Shown here one piece after another: positions 34,330-43,722 of a DNA stretch of 64,000 nucleotides; position 1 is the first letter of the stretch, and every line of letters starts with the position of its first letter. The stretch is taken from positions 62,001 to 126,000 of the forward strand of contig ML991784.1 in assembly GCA_010094025.1 (NCBI GenBank), given 5' to 3'. Both the position numbers and the translations under genes were made by a program. Under the pieces are notes generated by a model. It saw nothing but the letters and a program-made list of their open reading frames with translations. It had not been told where the DNA came from and did not search any database. Source of the stretch: Viridothelium virens. Lineage: Eukaryota > Ascomycota > Dothideomycetes > Trypetheliales > Trypetheliaceae.

Positions 34330-34773
34330 GATTCTTCTTGCTTGTGAATGCCTTCTTCCACAAATTTAAACGGCACCAGAATAGGCATTTTCTTTCTATC
34401 GCAGCTTCAACTTACCTTGATTTTTTCTTTCTGGAAAACGTGAGCAGAATAGATCTCCCCTTTGAAAAAGACTTTCAGGATGGTACATTGGTTAAGTCAC
34501 GTAGGTTCGGCTGCGCTTACTTGATAATCAAGACAGGTAAGCAGTAGGTAGGAATATTGTCTCATACATTAGGCAGTGAGAAGGAGGGGATAGACTGAGA
34601 AAGTCTCGAAGTGATATGATCAAGGAGCGCCTTTCACAAGCGGCAGTACGGCGGTGGCGGATGCGGGAAACTAGGAAATGCGGAGTTTTCTCGGTCTCTT
34701 CGCAACTATAAACCCCGTCAGAGAAATGATATCAACCGATTTTTCTCTCAGTCTACAACCCATCGTCTCCAAA
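34330..34773. other. Intergenic region before the Sdh8-like gene
   Basis: These 444 bp hold the 3' end of the aldolase gene and the promoter of the mitochondrial assembly factor. The open frame continues upstream of 34774 to about 34678, but the targeting-peptide start at 34774 is preferred, so this part is treated as leader. Confidence 0.4.
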
Positions 34774-35226
34774 ATGCTGTCCAGGACGGTCACCACTATC
34801 TCGCGACGCGCCTTCAGTACGTCCTCTCGCCCTCTCGCCGCCTTCTCCTCTGGTCCGTCACCACCACGTCTTCCTAAGGAGGAGCAAGAAATTTTCGACC
34901 GTCTTCAACGGCAATCCACAGGAGCCTTTAGCACACCACGAACGAACACTTCAGCCACTGGACCCGCTCCATCAACAGGCGGATCTCCTTCCTCATCCAG
35001 ACCACAGATCAATCAATCGCCAGCAACCGAAACCCAGCTCAAGGCTGAAATCGAAGCCCGTGGCGAGGGCCAAGAGCTACATCCCGATGTGAGACGGGGC
35101 GCTGCGCCAGAGTTTCAAGGCGATGTCAATCCAAAGACTGGAGAAGTAGGCGGACCAAAGAATGAGCCGCTGAGGTGGGGCAATGGTGGAGACTGGAGCT
35201 ACAATGGGCGAGTCACGGACTTCTAA
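34774..35226 (+). CDS. sdh8: Succinate dehydrogenase assembly factor 4 (Sdh8/SDHAF4)
   Basis: This mitochondrial matrix chaperone binds flavinylated Sdh1 during complex II assembly. It has 150 residues from the ATG at 34774, in one exon. The N-terminus (MLSRTVTTISRRAFSTSSRP) is a typical mitochondrial presequence. A low-complexity Ser/Pro/Thr stretch follows. The C-terminal hallmark is the DUF1674 block with TGEVGGPKNEPLRWG and the ending YNGRVTDF. A longer version from 34678 would put 32 extra residues before the presequence and is less likely. Confidence 0.9.
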   Translation: MLSRTVTTISRRAFSTSSRPLAAFSSGPSPPRLPKEEQEIFDRLQRQSTGAFSTPRTNTSATGPAPSTGGSPSSSRPQINQSPATETQLKAEIEARGEGQELHPDVRRGAAPEFQGDVNPKTGEVGGPKNEPLRWGNGGDWSYNGRVTDF

Positions 35227-35274
35227 AACGAGAATCGTGGTCCATGAAGAATAGGAGGTGTTTTGACTGTCTTA

Positions 35275-36670
35275 TTAGCGACTGTCTAATCTCCGCATCT
35301 CTCCTTGGACCTTCTCAATCTCCGCCTTCACCTCTGCAAACCGACGTGCAATATCCCTCATCCCATCACCGGCTTCCTCATACGCCTCAAGCTCGTCTTC
35401 GGCGGTGCCTTCCCGGCGTTTCAGGCGCGCAGTCGTGCTCTCAAGATGTGAAGTATAGTTTTGCAGTGCGCTGATAAGCTCAGGTGTATAAAGACTCGAT
35501 TGAGCCTGGTATGCCGCAATTCTATCAGACTATGTAAGCTCGATCAAGGAAAAGAAATGCATTCCAATTCAGCAGTATTTGATCTGGACGTACACGCTCT
35601 TTCCACAAATGCCCTCCGCAACTGTACTCAGATGCTCGGTTTGGGCTCGAGTTCCTCGTGCCACGCTGCCGTGGATTGTCTGTTCCAGGGTACGAATGCC
35701 GATATCAAGGCAGGCGGTGTGGGCATTGAGGACCTCGCACGCAAGTGATGCTATCCGCTCACGAGATTTTAGAAGATCTTGACGGTCATTTTTTATTGCG
35801 ACTCGGCGTTGCACTATTGCTTTGGCGATACTAAGATTTCGTTGACCTCCTAGCAATGAGTCGCTAGTACCATCAGACTGATTGATTTTCCACGGACCGG
35901 TCATGTTTATGATGCATAGCATTTGTTTCAATGTTTTCGAAAGATCTTTTGATATCGCGGAAGCCACATCGTCTGCATTGTCCTAGATAGTCCCGCTTTA
36001 GCCAGATATCCTGAAACACAATTCATCCGTACCTTTAGATATTCAAAATCAACTTCAAGTAATTCGATATCAACATCAGGCAGTTGACCATCTGAATGAG
36101 CAGCAACAAGCTCGATCACCTGCAGTAACTTTGGGGCTATCAATAACGGTGTACATCATTTCGAGTCCCATGAATTGAGCTTCACCTCAATTGGTAAATA
36201 CGCTGCATTTTGAGCGACGCGCTGTAAGCCGTCGATAACAAGCTGCCTTTTCGACAACTCTATTCTGATATTGTTGAGTTCCTAGGGTGAAACAATGAGA
36301 CGCTGTCAGACACATATCTCTTGCAAAAAGGGTAGGGCGTCGCGCCCCTTCTATTCAGTGAGGCTTACATTTTCTGAGCTCAATTTTGAGCCCAGAAAGT
36401 CAAAACATTGCAACTCACCTTCTCTGTGCCTTCGTTGCTTGTTGACACTCTTGAAGAGCCATTGGGGTTAAGCTTAGACGTTGCAAGATTCTCGTATAGC
36501 ACTTGGAAACGAGGATTTTGATCAAGGACTTTTGAGGGAACGGCAGGAAGCATATTTGTAAAAGTAAGGTGATTGTTCAAGTAGGCTTTTTTTGGTGTGC
36601 TGGCGAGGCCACTTATTTTGGAGCACAGCGCGAGGTGCAAATTATCCGCAGCCACGCGACTTGCAGACAA
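35275..36670 (-). CDS. Uncharacterised coiled-coil protein, 5' end unresolved
   Basis: I do not recognise a named family, though the splice structure is clear. Minus-strand exons are (about 36670)..36419, 36281..36186, 36119..36033, 35982..35596 and 35529..35275, phase 0 at every junction, about 280 residues. The protein is mainly helical. It contains the block LPDVDIELLEVDFEYLK, then TLEQTIHGSVARGTRA, and a charged coiled coil near the C-terminus (EVKAEIEKVQGEMRRLD). No ATG opens the first exon: a stop lies just upstream in frame. One possible fix is a 17-bp exon at 36793..36777 spliced to 36659, giving a start MYSRCG, but the evidence is weak. A role in spindle or kinetochore coiled-coil complexes is only a guess. 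Confidence 0.7.
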
Positions 36671-36891
36671 GCTCTAATTGGAAGCGTGTGAGAAATGACT
36701 ACGCGAGCGCGAGGTCGTCGTCTGACGAGCGAAAGGCTTAAATACCGTAATATTCAATTGACCCGCCACGTCGTACCCACAACGAGAATACATCACTGGC
36801 ACAGCATAGGACTCCACAGCCAAATGGTATTGCCCCTAGATAATACTACATGATGAAAAACCGTACGTGCCCAGATTTCAATGATATCGCG

Positions 36892-37998
36892 TCAATACCC
36901 ACGTCTATCTCTTATTTCACGCCATCTTGTAATCATAGGAGTCATCTCTTCCTCGCAATTCCGATCTCCAGCCAAATCGCAACCAAAGAAGTTCACCACG
37001 AAGTCTCCCTCAGCATATACTCCCTCAGTGCCGCCGGAAGGATCCCTAAGATAAGAGTTGAGTATTCGCTGAGGGACGAGTGCTAGCTTTGCAAGGATTG
37101 TGCCATGCCACCTGGAAAGAGAGGATCAGGGAATAATTCTCCAGGGAGATCTGTTGACCTGTAATCTCTGGATAGGGGTGCTTACTGTACGATGTGTTCC
37201 AATGCATGCCTTTCTGCCTTCTGAAAGTTGTAGCTCCTATATAATGGATCAAACCAGGCATCCAAAAAGTACTTGGCCCACTCTCCTCTTCTTATCACAA
37301 AGCTATCTTGGCTTAATCCCTCCCTATCCTGTGTAAGCACAAAGTCAATCTTGTCCCCTCGTATATTGGGAAATGTCTTGATTATTGAATCTGGAGGAAC
37401 GACAGGCTTCTCAACCAACATCGTTGTCTCTAGCCTCTCTCGATCCATGATGTGCGCCTCAATGGAAATCGATGGATTCATGATCAGAGCGAAGGAGGTG
37501 AGGTAGAAAAAGTAGGTAGAGTACGGGAAGAGAGTCATTGCATGGCGCATCGCAGGTACCTTAGACCAGGTGAAAGGAGCATCGTCAAGGTTGTAATCTG
37601 TGACATTGGGGAAGAAAGTGCCATAACCTAGACAGTAAGAGAAGGTTAGCCTAGCGTCCTCGAGCAAAGACGGTCACAGGCGTGAAGCGCAGCGCGGAAA
37701 ACTTACCATGTCTAGCGGCATAGTCATTCCTATTATCTTTTATAGCACGTATGAAAGCTGATGGAGCTTCTTGATCGATAATGGTCACAATGACGCATGG
37801 TGGTGTTCCTGAAGGTATCTTCTCAGAGCCGCCCGTGCCAGAATATCTTGAGAGCAGAAAGATGGTAAAGACCGCTAGTGTCGCAAGGAGACCCCAATTT
37901 CGTAATCTTTGCCTTCTGAGTAAAGGGGACGACCTGGAAGAACGAACGGCATATGGTGGCGGATGAGATGACTTCCGTGGAGGAAAGGCGAAATGCAT
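36892..37998 (-). CDS. mnn11: Mnn11/Mnn10-like GT34 mannosyltransferase subunit, DxD motif absent
   Basis: This type II Golgi membrane protein is of the GMA12/MNN10 (GT34) family, which forms part of the mannan polymerase II complex for N-glycan outer chains. Minus-strand exons are 37998..37707, 37627..37186 and 37111..36892, in phase, giving 317 residues. A short basic cytosolic tail is followed by one membrane anchor (WGLLATLAVFTIFLL). Family blocks are PFTWSKVPAMRHAM, VVPPDSIIKTF, RRGEWAKYFLDAWFDPLYR, NFQKAERHALEHIVQWH and LALVPQRILNSY. Where the family normally has a DxD-type motif before LIMNP, this protein reads YLTSFALIMNP with no acidic residue. It may therefore be a non-catalytic complex subunit. 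Everything else is intact. Confidence 0.88.
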
Positions 37999-38581
37999 TG
38001 CCGCTGGATCTCACTTTATCATGGCTGCAGTCGCCAGGATGGTCACTCCTAGGGTTTAGAGATGCGCAACCGTCGACAAGCGATTAACAACAGTTGATGG
38101 CGGAGTCCAGGGCGGCACCGTGGGTTGGTGGTCAAAGGCGGGCGTGGAGTTCTCGACGCCATGTCTACCAAATTGGCTGTAGCACAGAAGAGCGGGCCAA
38201 ACGGAGCACAAAAGACAGCCAGCGCTACGCCATCAACCTTACATCCGAACTATATCCATGGGACGTTCTCCGCGGCTACGCCAAACCGTCTTCGATAGTA
38301 TGTGTACGAAGCAATATGGGATTTCCAAATATCGATGTTGAGGCACATGGGATTTTGGAGGGATTCTGCTAAAATGCCCATCGTCGATCAACTGCGCATC
38401 GCTAAGGGTCCCACTGGTGCATGAAGCCGCCATGACGTTCATTGCAGGTAATATGGGGCAAACAGTAGCTTAAAAAGCCGGTGGTTCTAGGGAACTTACC
38501 AAGGATATCACTCTCTCGATATCTCCTTCAACCGATCAACGTTCCAGTGAATTTTCTGTTCACTTTCCCTGCACCTGCAAC
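37999..38581. promoter_or_regulatory. Divergent promoter region, GT34 subunit / phosphomannose isomerase
   Basis: These 583 bp lie between two divergent genes that both serve mannose metabolism, one making mannose-6-phosphate and one using mannose in glycans. No exon could be supported inside. Confidence 0.45.
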
Positions 38582-39888
38582 ATGCCTGAAGCTGTATTCC
38601 AATTAAAGTGCAGCTGCAATCAATATGAATGGGGAAACCAAGGATCAAAGTCTATATCTGCTCGACTGTGTTCCAAGACCCCAGGATGGGACAAGGACGA
38701 GCAAGGCAAGCTTACAGATTTCGAGATTGATGAGAACAAAGTCTATGCTGAGATGTACTATCTGCCCATGTCCCGGTCTCCTTCTCATATACTAATTCGG
38801 TAAACAGGTGGTTCGGGACTTATCCTGTGCTCCCCACATACGTCAAATCCACGGGTGAAGATCTCCAAGACCTTCTCGACAAGCATCCGGAGGAATTAGT
38901 CGGAAAGTCTCTCCAGAAAAAGTTCGGCCACACCAAGCTTCCCTATCTCCCCAAAGTCTTGTCTATTTCCAAGGCACTTCCCCTCCAACTCCACCCAAAT
39001 AAGAACAAGGCTGCCGAGCTCCACAAGCGCGACCCAGAGCAATTTGGCGACTCCAATCACAAACCCGAAATTGCCATCGCTCTATCCAAATTCGAAGCCT
39101 TCTGCGGCTTCAAACCGCTCGAGAAGATCCACTCCCTCCTCCAGCTCGAACCGCTCCAGTCTTTCCTCCCCCAGCCCAAGCCCACCACCTTCACCAATGC
39201 CACTCTCAAGCACGTCGTCCACACCATTCTCTCCGCCTCCAAGTCCGCCATCTACGATGCCTTCACAGGGCTCAGCGCTCTCTCCCGCTCCTCCTTCGGC
39301 TCCGACACCTACATCAAAGACCTCATCCCGCGCCTCGCCGCACAATATCCAACCACCGACCCCGGCATCGTCGTCGCCCTCATCACCATGAACTACCTCG
39401 TCCTCTCCCCCGGCGAAGCGCTGTACATCCCCGCCGACGGCATCCACGCCTACCTCGCCGGCGACATCATCGAGTGCATGGCGCGCAGCGACAACGTGCT
39501 GAACACGGGGTTCTGTCCTCGGCCCTCCCGCAACTCGGTGGACGAATTCGTCGAGGTGCTCACGTTCGATCCGCACGACCCGCAGGGGGCGATGTTGACG
39601 CCCAAGCCGCATGAGAAGGCGAAGTTGGGGAAGACGATGGTGTATCGCCCGCCGTTGAGCGAGTTCGATGTCGCGGCGACGGAGTTAGCGAAGGGCGAGC
39701 AGGAGGGCTTGGCGGCGATGGAGGGGCCGGGGATTTTTGTCGTGGTGAAGGGAGAGGGCAAGATGAAGGCGGCGGGGAGGGAGGAGCATGTCGGAGAGGG
39801 GAGTGTGTGGTTTGTCGCACCTGGGGTGGAGACGGAGTTCGAGGCGGGGAACGGAGGTTTGCAGATGTTCACGGCGTACGCGGAATGA
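38582..39888 (+). CDS. pmi40: Mannose-6-phosphate isomerase (type I)
   Basis: This enzyme interconverts fructose-6-phosphate and mannose-6-phosphate, feeding GDP-mannose for glycan and wall synthesis; it is cytosolic and zinc-dependent. Exons are 38582..38754 and 38808..39888, giving 417 residues. Zinc-site motifs are QLHPNKN and KPEIAIAL. The active-site block around IPADGIHAYLAGDIIECMA carries the third zinc ligand, followed by SDNVLNTGF and an Arg. The N-terminal NQYEWG and WFGTYP motifs flank the intron. The gene is divergent from the Mnn11-like gene. The second half is GC-rich with strong C-ending codon preference, as in highly expressed fungal genes. Confidence 0.96.
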
Positions 39889-40032
39889 ATGGATTTGGCG
39901 GTCGTGGATGCCGTCGCGATTGGTGAGCGGTTTGAAGAAAGGAATTAGTGAAGGTTGATGAACCACCATGCCATTGATAGCGTGCATGTACTGACGATAG
40001 ATGATACAATCTCCTTGAAATTTCTGGAAATC

Positions 40033-41334
40033 CTATGGTAGTCGTATGCTGGCAACCTCGGTATACTTCTCTTCTACAACTTTCCCGTCGTGGTCGTACA
40101 TCGTCTTGGCTCCCATTTCGCAGATTGCTAGACGGTCAAGGTGAACGTCTTCAGCCCATACGAAGTCTTTATATTTTTCAATCAGCGTCGTAGCATTGAA
40201 ACGCTGTTGGAACCTGGGTTTCTCTTCTTGCTTGGTAGTTTGTGAAGAATTATCGTTGGTTTCGCCCTTGTGGTGGATCCCATCCTCACTCTTCCCATCT
40301 TCTTCACCTTGTTCGCCGCCTTCATCGAGCTCGTCTTCAAACTCATGCTTTGTTGACCCCGTTTCATCATGTTCATCACGCTTATCGTTCGCAGGAGTCT
40401 GCTCGGGCGCCCCCGCAGCCTTCTTTGCTTTACGCCTTCTTGCCCGCGGGTGCCCCTGTTTGGCATAAATGGTATTCACGATAGTAGCATGGAGCTTCAG
40501 TGGCCTATCATCGTGGACCAGAAAGCCAGCATCAGTAAAAGATGTCCTCAGCGAGGTTGCGAACGTTAATAACCGCGAAGTAGGATCTTCCACCGAGGCA
40601 AACAGGACGGAGGTCTTGGACGGGGATTTCATAGCATGGAGAGCTGAGATCTTAAGCCGCAGCGGCGAACCAGGCGAAGAAGTGTCTTCACTCAATACTG
40701 GTATCTTTTGCGACGCGGGCCGCGGCCAAGGAGGTGGAGACACTGGCCTCATGAGGGAGGATAAGGGCGGGCTCGAGAGCGGTTCCATCGTCCATTCCCC
40801 TTCTTTTGCCGAGTTAGGACCCTCGAGGACTGCATCACGGTCTCCAGTTGCTGAGGTTCTTCCAGACGTGATTATTGTGTCATCTGATTTTGCTTCATCA
40901 TCCAGTGGCACTAATGATGGCTCCGTCTGTTCGGACAGACTATCCCCTTCAAACTTCATAGGTCCAGTTGTAGCCGTGGCTGTCATGCCCTGTGGCTTGC
41001 TTCCTTGAGAATGCCTCAACGTGTCAAGAAGGTCGAGATTCTGTAGCATGTCGATCGCTCCATCTACATGTTCTTTATCCGTCAAACTCATCACGCCAAT
41101 TGTCAGATGCAAAGCTCCCAAAGGTCGGACTGCTTTCTCATGAAAAACATTCCCCGCCCCAGCATCATCCTGAGAAAATTTGACGAGCGACTTTTCCAAA
41201 TCTGGGCGAGAAGATTCGTTGACGAGTGGGAGACAGAGGAAATGCGTCAAAGGGGGTTTCTTTGGTTTCGTTCCACTCTCTTTCTCGTCAAGCTTCGCTC
41301 GATCTTGAGTTCGATAGCCTCTTTTTCTCGGCAT
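40033..41334 (-). CDS. AKAP7/ASCC1-like 2H phosphoesterase domain protein
   Basis: This protein has the 2H (2'-5' RNA ligase-like) fold of the AKAP7 nuclear-localisation-domain group. It has 433 residues from the ATG at 41334 (MPRKRGYRTQ); a longer in-frame ATG at 41502 would add 56 residues that do not resemble the family. The two HxT signature motifs are GALHLTIGV and LKLHATIVNT, about 206 residues apart. The gap is filled by a Ser/Pro-rich disordered insert. After the second motif a basic patch and a Glu/Asp-rich stretch are followed by the conserved ending DRLAICEMGAK. A role in RNA end processing is known for relatives but untested here. Confidence 0.82.
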   Translation of the reverse strand: MPRKRGYRTQDRAKLDEKESGTKPKKPPLTHFLCLPLVNESSRPDLEKSLVKFSQDDAGAGNVFHEKAVRPLGALHLTIGVMSLTDKEHVDGAIDMLQNLDLLDTLRHSQGSKPQGMTATATTGPMKFEGDSLSEQTEPSLVPLDDEAKSDDTIITSGRTSATGDRDAVLEGPNSAKEGEWTMEPLSSPPLSSLMRPVSPPPWPRPASQKIPVLSEDTSSPGSPLRLKISALHAMKSPSKTSVLFASVEDPTSRLLTFATSLRTSFTDAGFLVHDDRPLKLHATIVNTIYAKQGHPRARRRKAKKAAGAPEQTPANDKRDEHDETGSTKHEFEDELDEGGEQGEEDGKSEDGIHHKGETNDNSSQTTKQEEKPRFQQRFNATTLIEKYKDFVWAEDVHLDRLAICEMGAKTMYDHDGKVVEEKYTEVASIRLP

Positions 41335-41502
41335 CGAAGTTGTTTGATATGCAGAGAGTCTGTATCTGGACGGAACTTGGAAAGAAAGGCGATGGCCAAA
41401 ACAGAGTTGGCTTACTAGATGAAGTTGGGTACTCTCCCAAAAAGGGGCAGTGCAACTCCTACCAATGCCAGGAATACTTGTACACTTTGCGCGATGAGTC
41501 AT

Positions 41503-42127
41503 CAGTCTCCAAAATTGCCTACAAGACTCATAATGCTGGATGGTAAGCTATAACCAAAGAATGGAATGCTCGATACGCAGTCAGGGTCCAGTGAACGAAT
41601 TTCAATGGCTCGGAATGCTCTCCGATTCCCAAAATAGCACGAATATCCGGATGTACTCCGTGTAGGTTATAGGCAAACAAATTCAAGTTTGTCGAGCATA
41701 GATATACTAGTATTTTTAGACGATGTCATGAATTTCCGCATCAACATCGATCAAATCAGGATCTCTAAGAAGCAGACGAGGATCGTTCCCTTTAGTGCCA
41801 GCTATGTGCAATTTTCATGACAACGACACCGAAACTCATTTGAGCAAGGGTCAACAATATAGTTCAGCAGGGAGGTGCCGTGGAAAAATCACGTTTAATT
41901 CGAGTGATTACGCAGAACGAGGATCACTGCAAAATGACGAACGGTGGAAAAGCTTTGTTGGTAGGTGATCTTAGGCGACTAGTCTATGAGTTTGTATCTC
42001 AGCATGTCGACCTCACGCGTAGTTGGCGCAGAGGTGCCTGGGCAGATTATCAAAGTTGAAGGATTCTGAGGTTATCCTACTGATCCATCTCACCACACAA
42101 GCTACCTGTCATTCAGACGAAGCGGGC
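41503..42127. other. Intergenic region upstream of the 2H phosphoesterase gene
   Basis: These 625 bp hold the promoter of the phosphoesterase gene (with 41335-41502 as leader) and the 3' end of the Ypd1-like gene. One copy of the recurring motif GTACTCCGT is at 41653-41661. Nothing codes. Confidence 0.4.
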
Positions 42128-42754
42128 TCATTCTGGGTCATGATAGAAATTCTTCAGCTTCCTCTCCGCCTCTTGAAACTCAGCCTTTGCTTGTGCAATG
42201 GTCTTCTCCAACCGCTTCAAGCAAACCTCGGCATCAGGCTCATCTTTTGTGCCTGTCTCGTCCTTGTGCGCGCCGAAGTGTTGAATCTTTTCGCAGCTAT
42301 CCTTGACTTTAGTAAGACCGAGAGTGGCGGAACTTCCTTTCAAGAAATGGCCGAGTGATGAAAGCTGGGCGAGGTCTCTTCGCGCTCTGTGTTGAATCGT
42401 CAGCATGGTCCCTTGTATGCATATATCATCCCCTGGGCAATGGAAGAGAGCCGTGGCACGCAGGTACCGGCGAGGCTGGGGTACTGACAAATTCGAATCC
42501 ATCTTTTGAAATGTGCTGTCGGCCTGCTGGAAAAAGTCATAGACAATTCCCTTGCTGAAATCCCGTTCCTCCTCGTCATCATCCATTTCGAGAATCTGTT
42601 CGAAGGTGTTCGGGTCGATACTATCGCCGAACTCAGCGAATCCAGTGGATCCTTCCTCGCTCTGTAGATGATATCACAGTCGTCAGCTAGGCGGTCAAAG
42701 CTCTCACGAAACAGGCAAGTCACTCACGCGATCCTCGGACGTGGCACCAGGCAT
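42128..42754 (-). CDS. ypd1: Histidine phosphotransfer protein Ypd1
   Basis: This phosphorelay carrier passes phosphate from hybrid sensor kinases to the response regulators Ssk1 and Skn7 (osmotic and oxidative stress). Minus-strand exons are 42754..42728, 42661..42489 and 42386..42128, in phase, giving 152 residues. The HPt core is present: the helix DFSKGIVYDFFQQAD, then LGHFLKGSSATLGL with the phospho-accepting His and the neighbouring Lys-Gly-Ser-Ser, then VKDSCEKIQHFG. The short first exon (MPGATSEDR) was recovered from splice signals. Fungi usually have one such protein, so it is probably essential or central to signalling. Confidence 0.93.
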
Positions 42755-43722
42755 ATTGGTTAAAGATTGAAAGATTAGGAGGTAAATATGTAAGATAGGG
42801 TTGCCGAGAAGTGGTAAATGCAGGTTCGCGACTCGGGTGGCCCAGTAGAATTTAGGAATTGGAGGGTAAGTACAAGAGCACAGGAGCACAAGAGCACCGG
42901 AGTTTTGGAGATGGTTCAACTTTAGGTTGGAGGGGCCCAGTTTCAGTATTACTTGAGGGGTTTCCGATTTGATATCCAAATCAGAGACAAGAAGGCACCT
43001 GGAATGGTTTGGAGGCCCTTAATTGGCGGATAGTGCAGGAAGGGGCTGGGGTTGTCCACGTTGCTGTTCTCGAGACGCATACCAGTCACTTTTTTGCGAT
43101 TGTGCTTACAATGACCCAGGGCGGGGAGCTAACACCCTAAGCTATTCCGTGGTATCTCGGCTAAAGTTCTGACGAGATTGTGCTTTGTGCGCGCTGGAGC
43201 CCAGCTGCGTGCTAAAGGACGGGTATCACCTGTCGACACCGCCAACGTACGACAAATGACCTCACTCGACGTCACCAGCAAGCCCATCGAAGCCCGCAGT
43301 CGTTGTCGCCGCATGGGCCCGCGTTCTAGAAGCTTGACCCGCCGGCGCCCCCCACGAGCCCAATCGGACCCGGACTCTGCGCCGCCCACCGACTTGGCTA
43401 CTTCGTCCACCAGCTCTATCTCTCTTGCTCAAAATGGCAGGCTTGCCCTTCTACATGGGTCAAACATCCGCTGAGCAGGGGCGCCACGAGTCGCCTCGCT
43501 AAACCTACATGGTAATTCGCTGCGCAGTGTCGTAGCTGCCGGATTGGGTAACGGACATAAACGGCGATTTGCCCGGCAGGGGCCGAGAGAAAGATCTGCA
43601 TCCTGCAGGTCCCTCATTTCAGGCAGCCCCTGCCAACAGACAAAGTACGGAATATGTGGGGTGTGTGGTGCCACCGTGCTATAACTGAGTCCATCTAGGT
43701 AATAATTACATGGTAATACACT
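42755..43722. other. Intergenic region upstream of ypd1
   Basis: These 968 bp contain the ypd1 promoter and the 3' end of the Gep3-like gene. A short imperfect run of AGAGCAC/AGGAGCAC units is seen at about 42870-42898. The GC-rich frame at 43178-43474 is Arg/Ser-rich and has no family signal. Confidence 0.4.

Noticed and set aside
34678-34773. N-terminal extension of the Sdh8-like protein
   Set aside because: It would bury the clear mitochondrial presequence that starts at 34774.
41335-41502. 56-residue N-terminal extension of the 2H phosphoesterase protein
   Set aside because: The family start resembles the basic MPRKRG sequence at 41334; the extension has no family similarity.
43178-43474. 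Arg-rich open frame upstream of ypd1
   Set aside because: Low-complexity, GC-driven frame with an antisense counterpart and no known domain.
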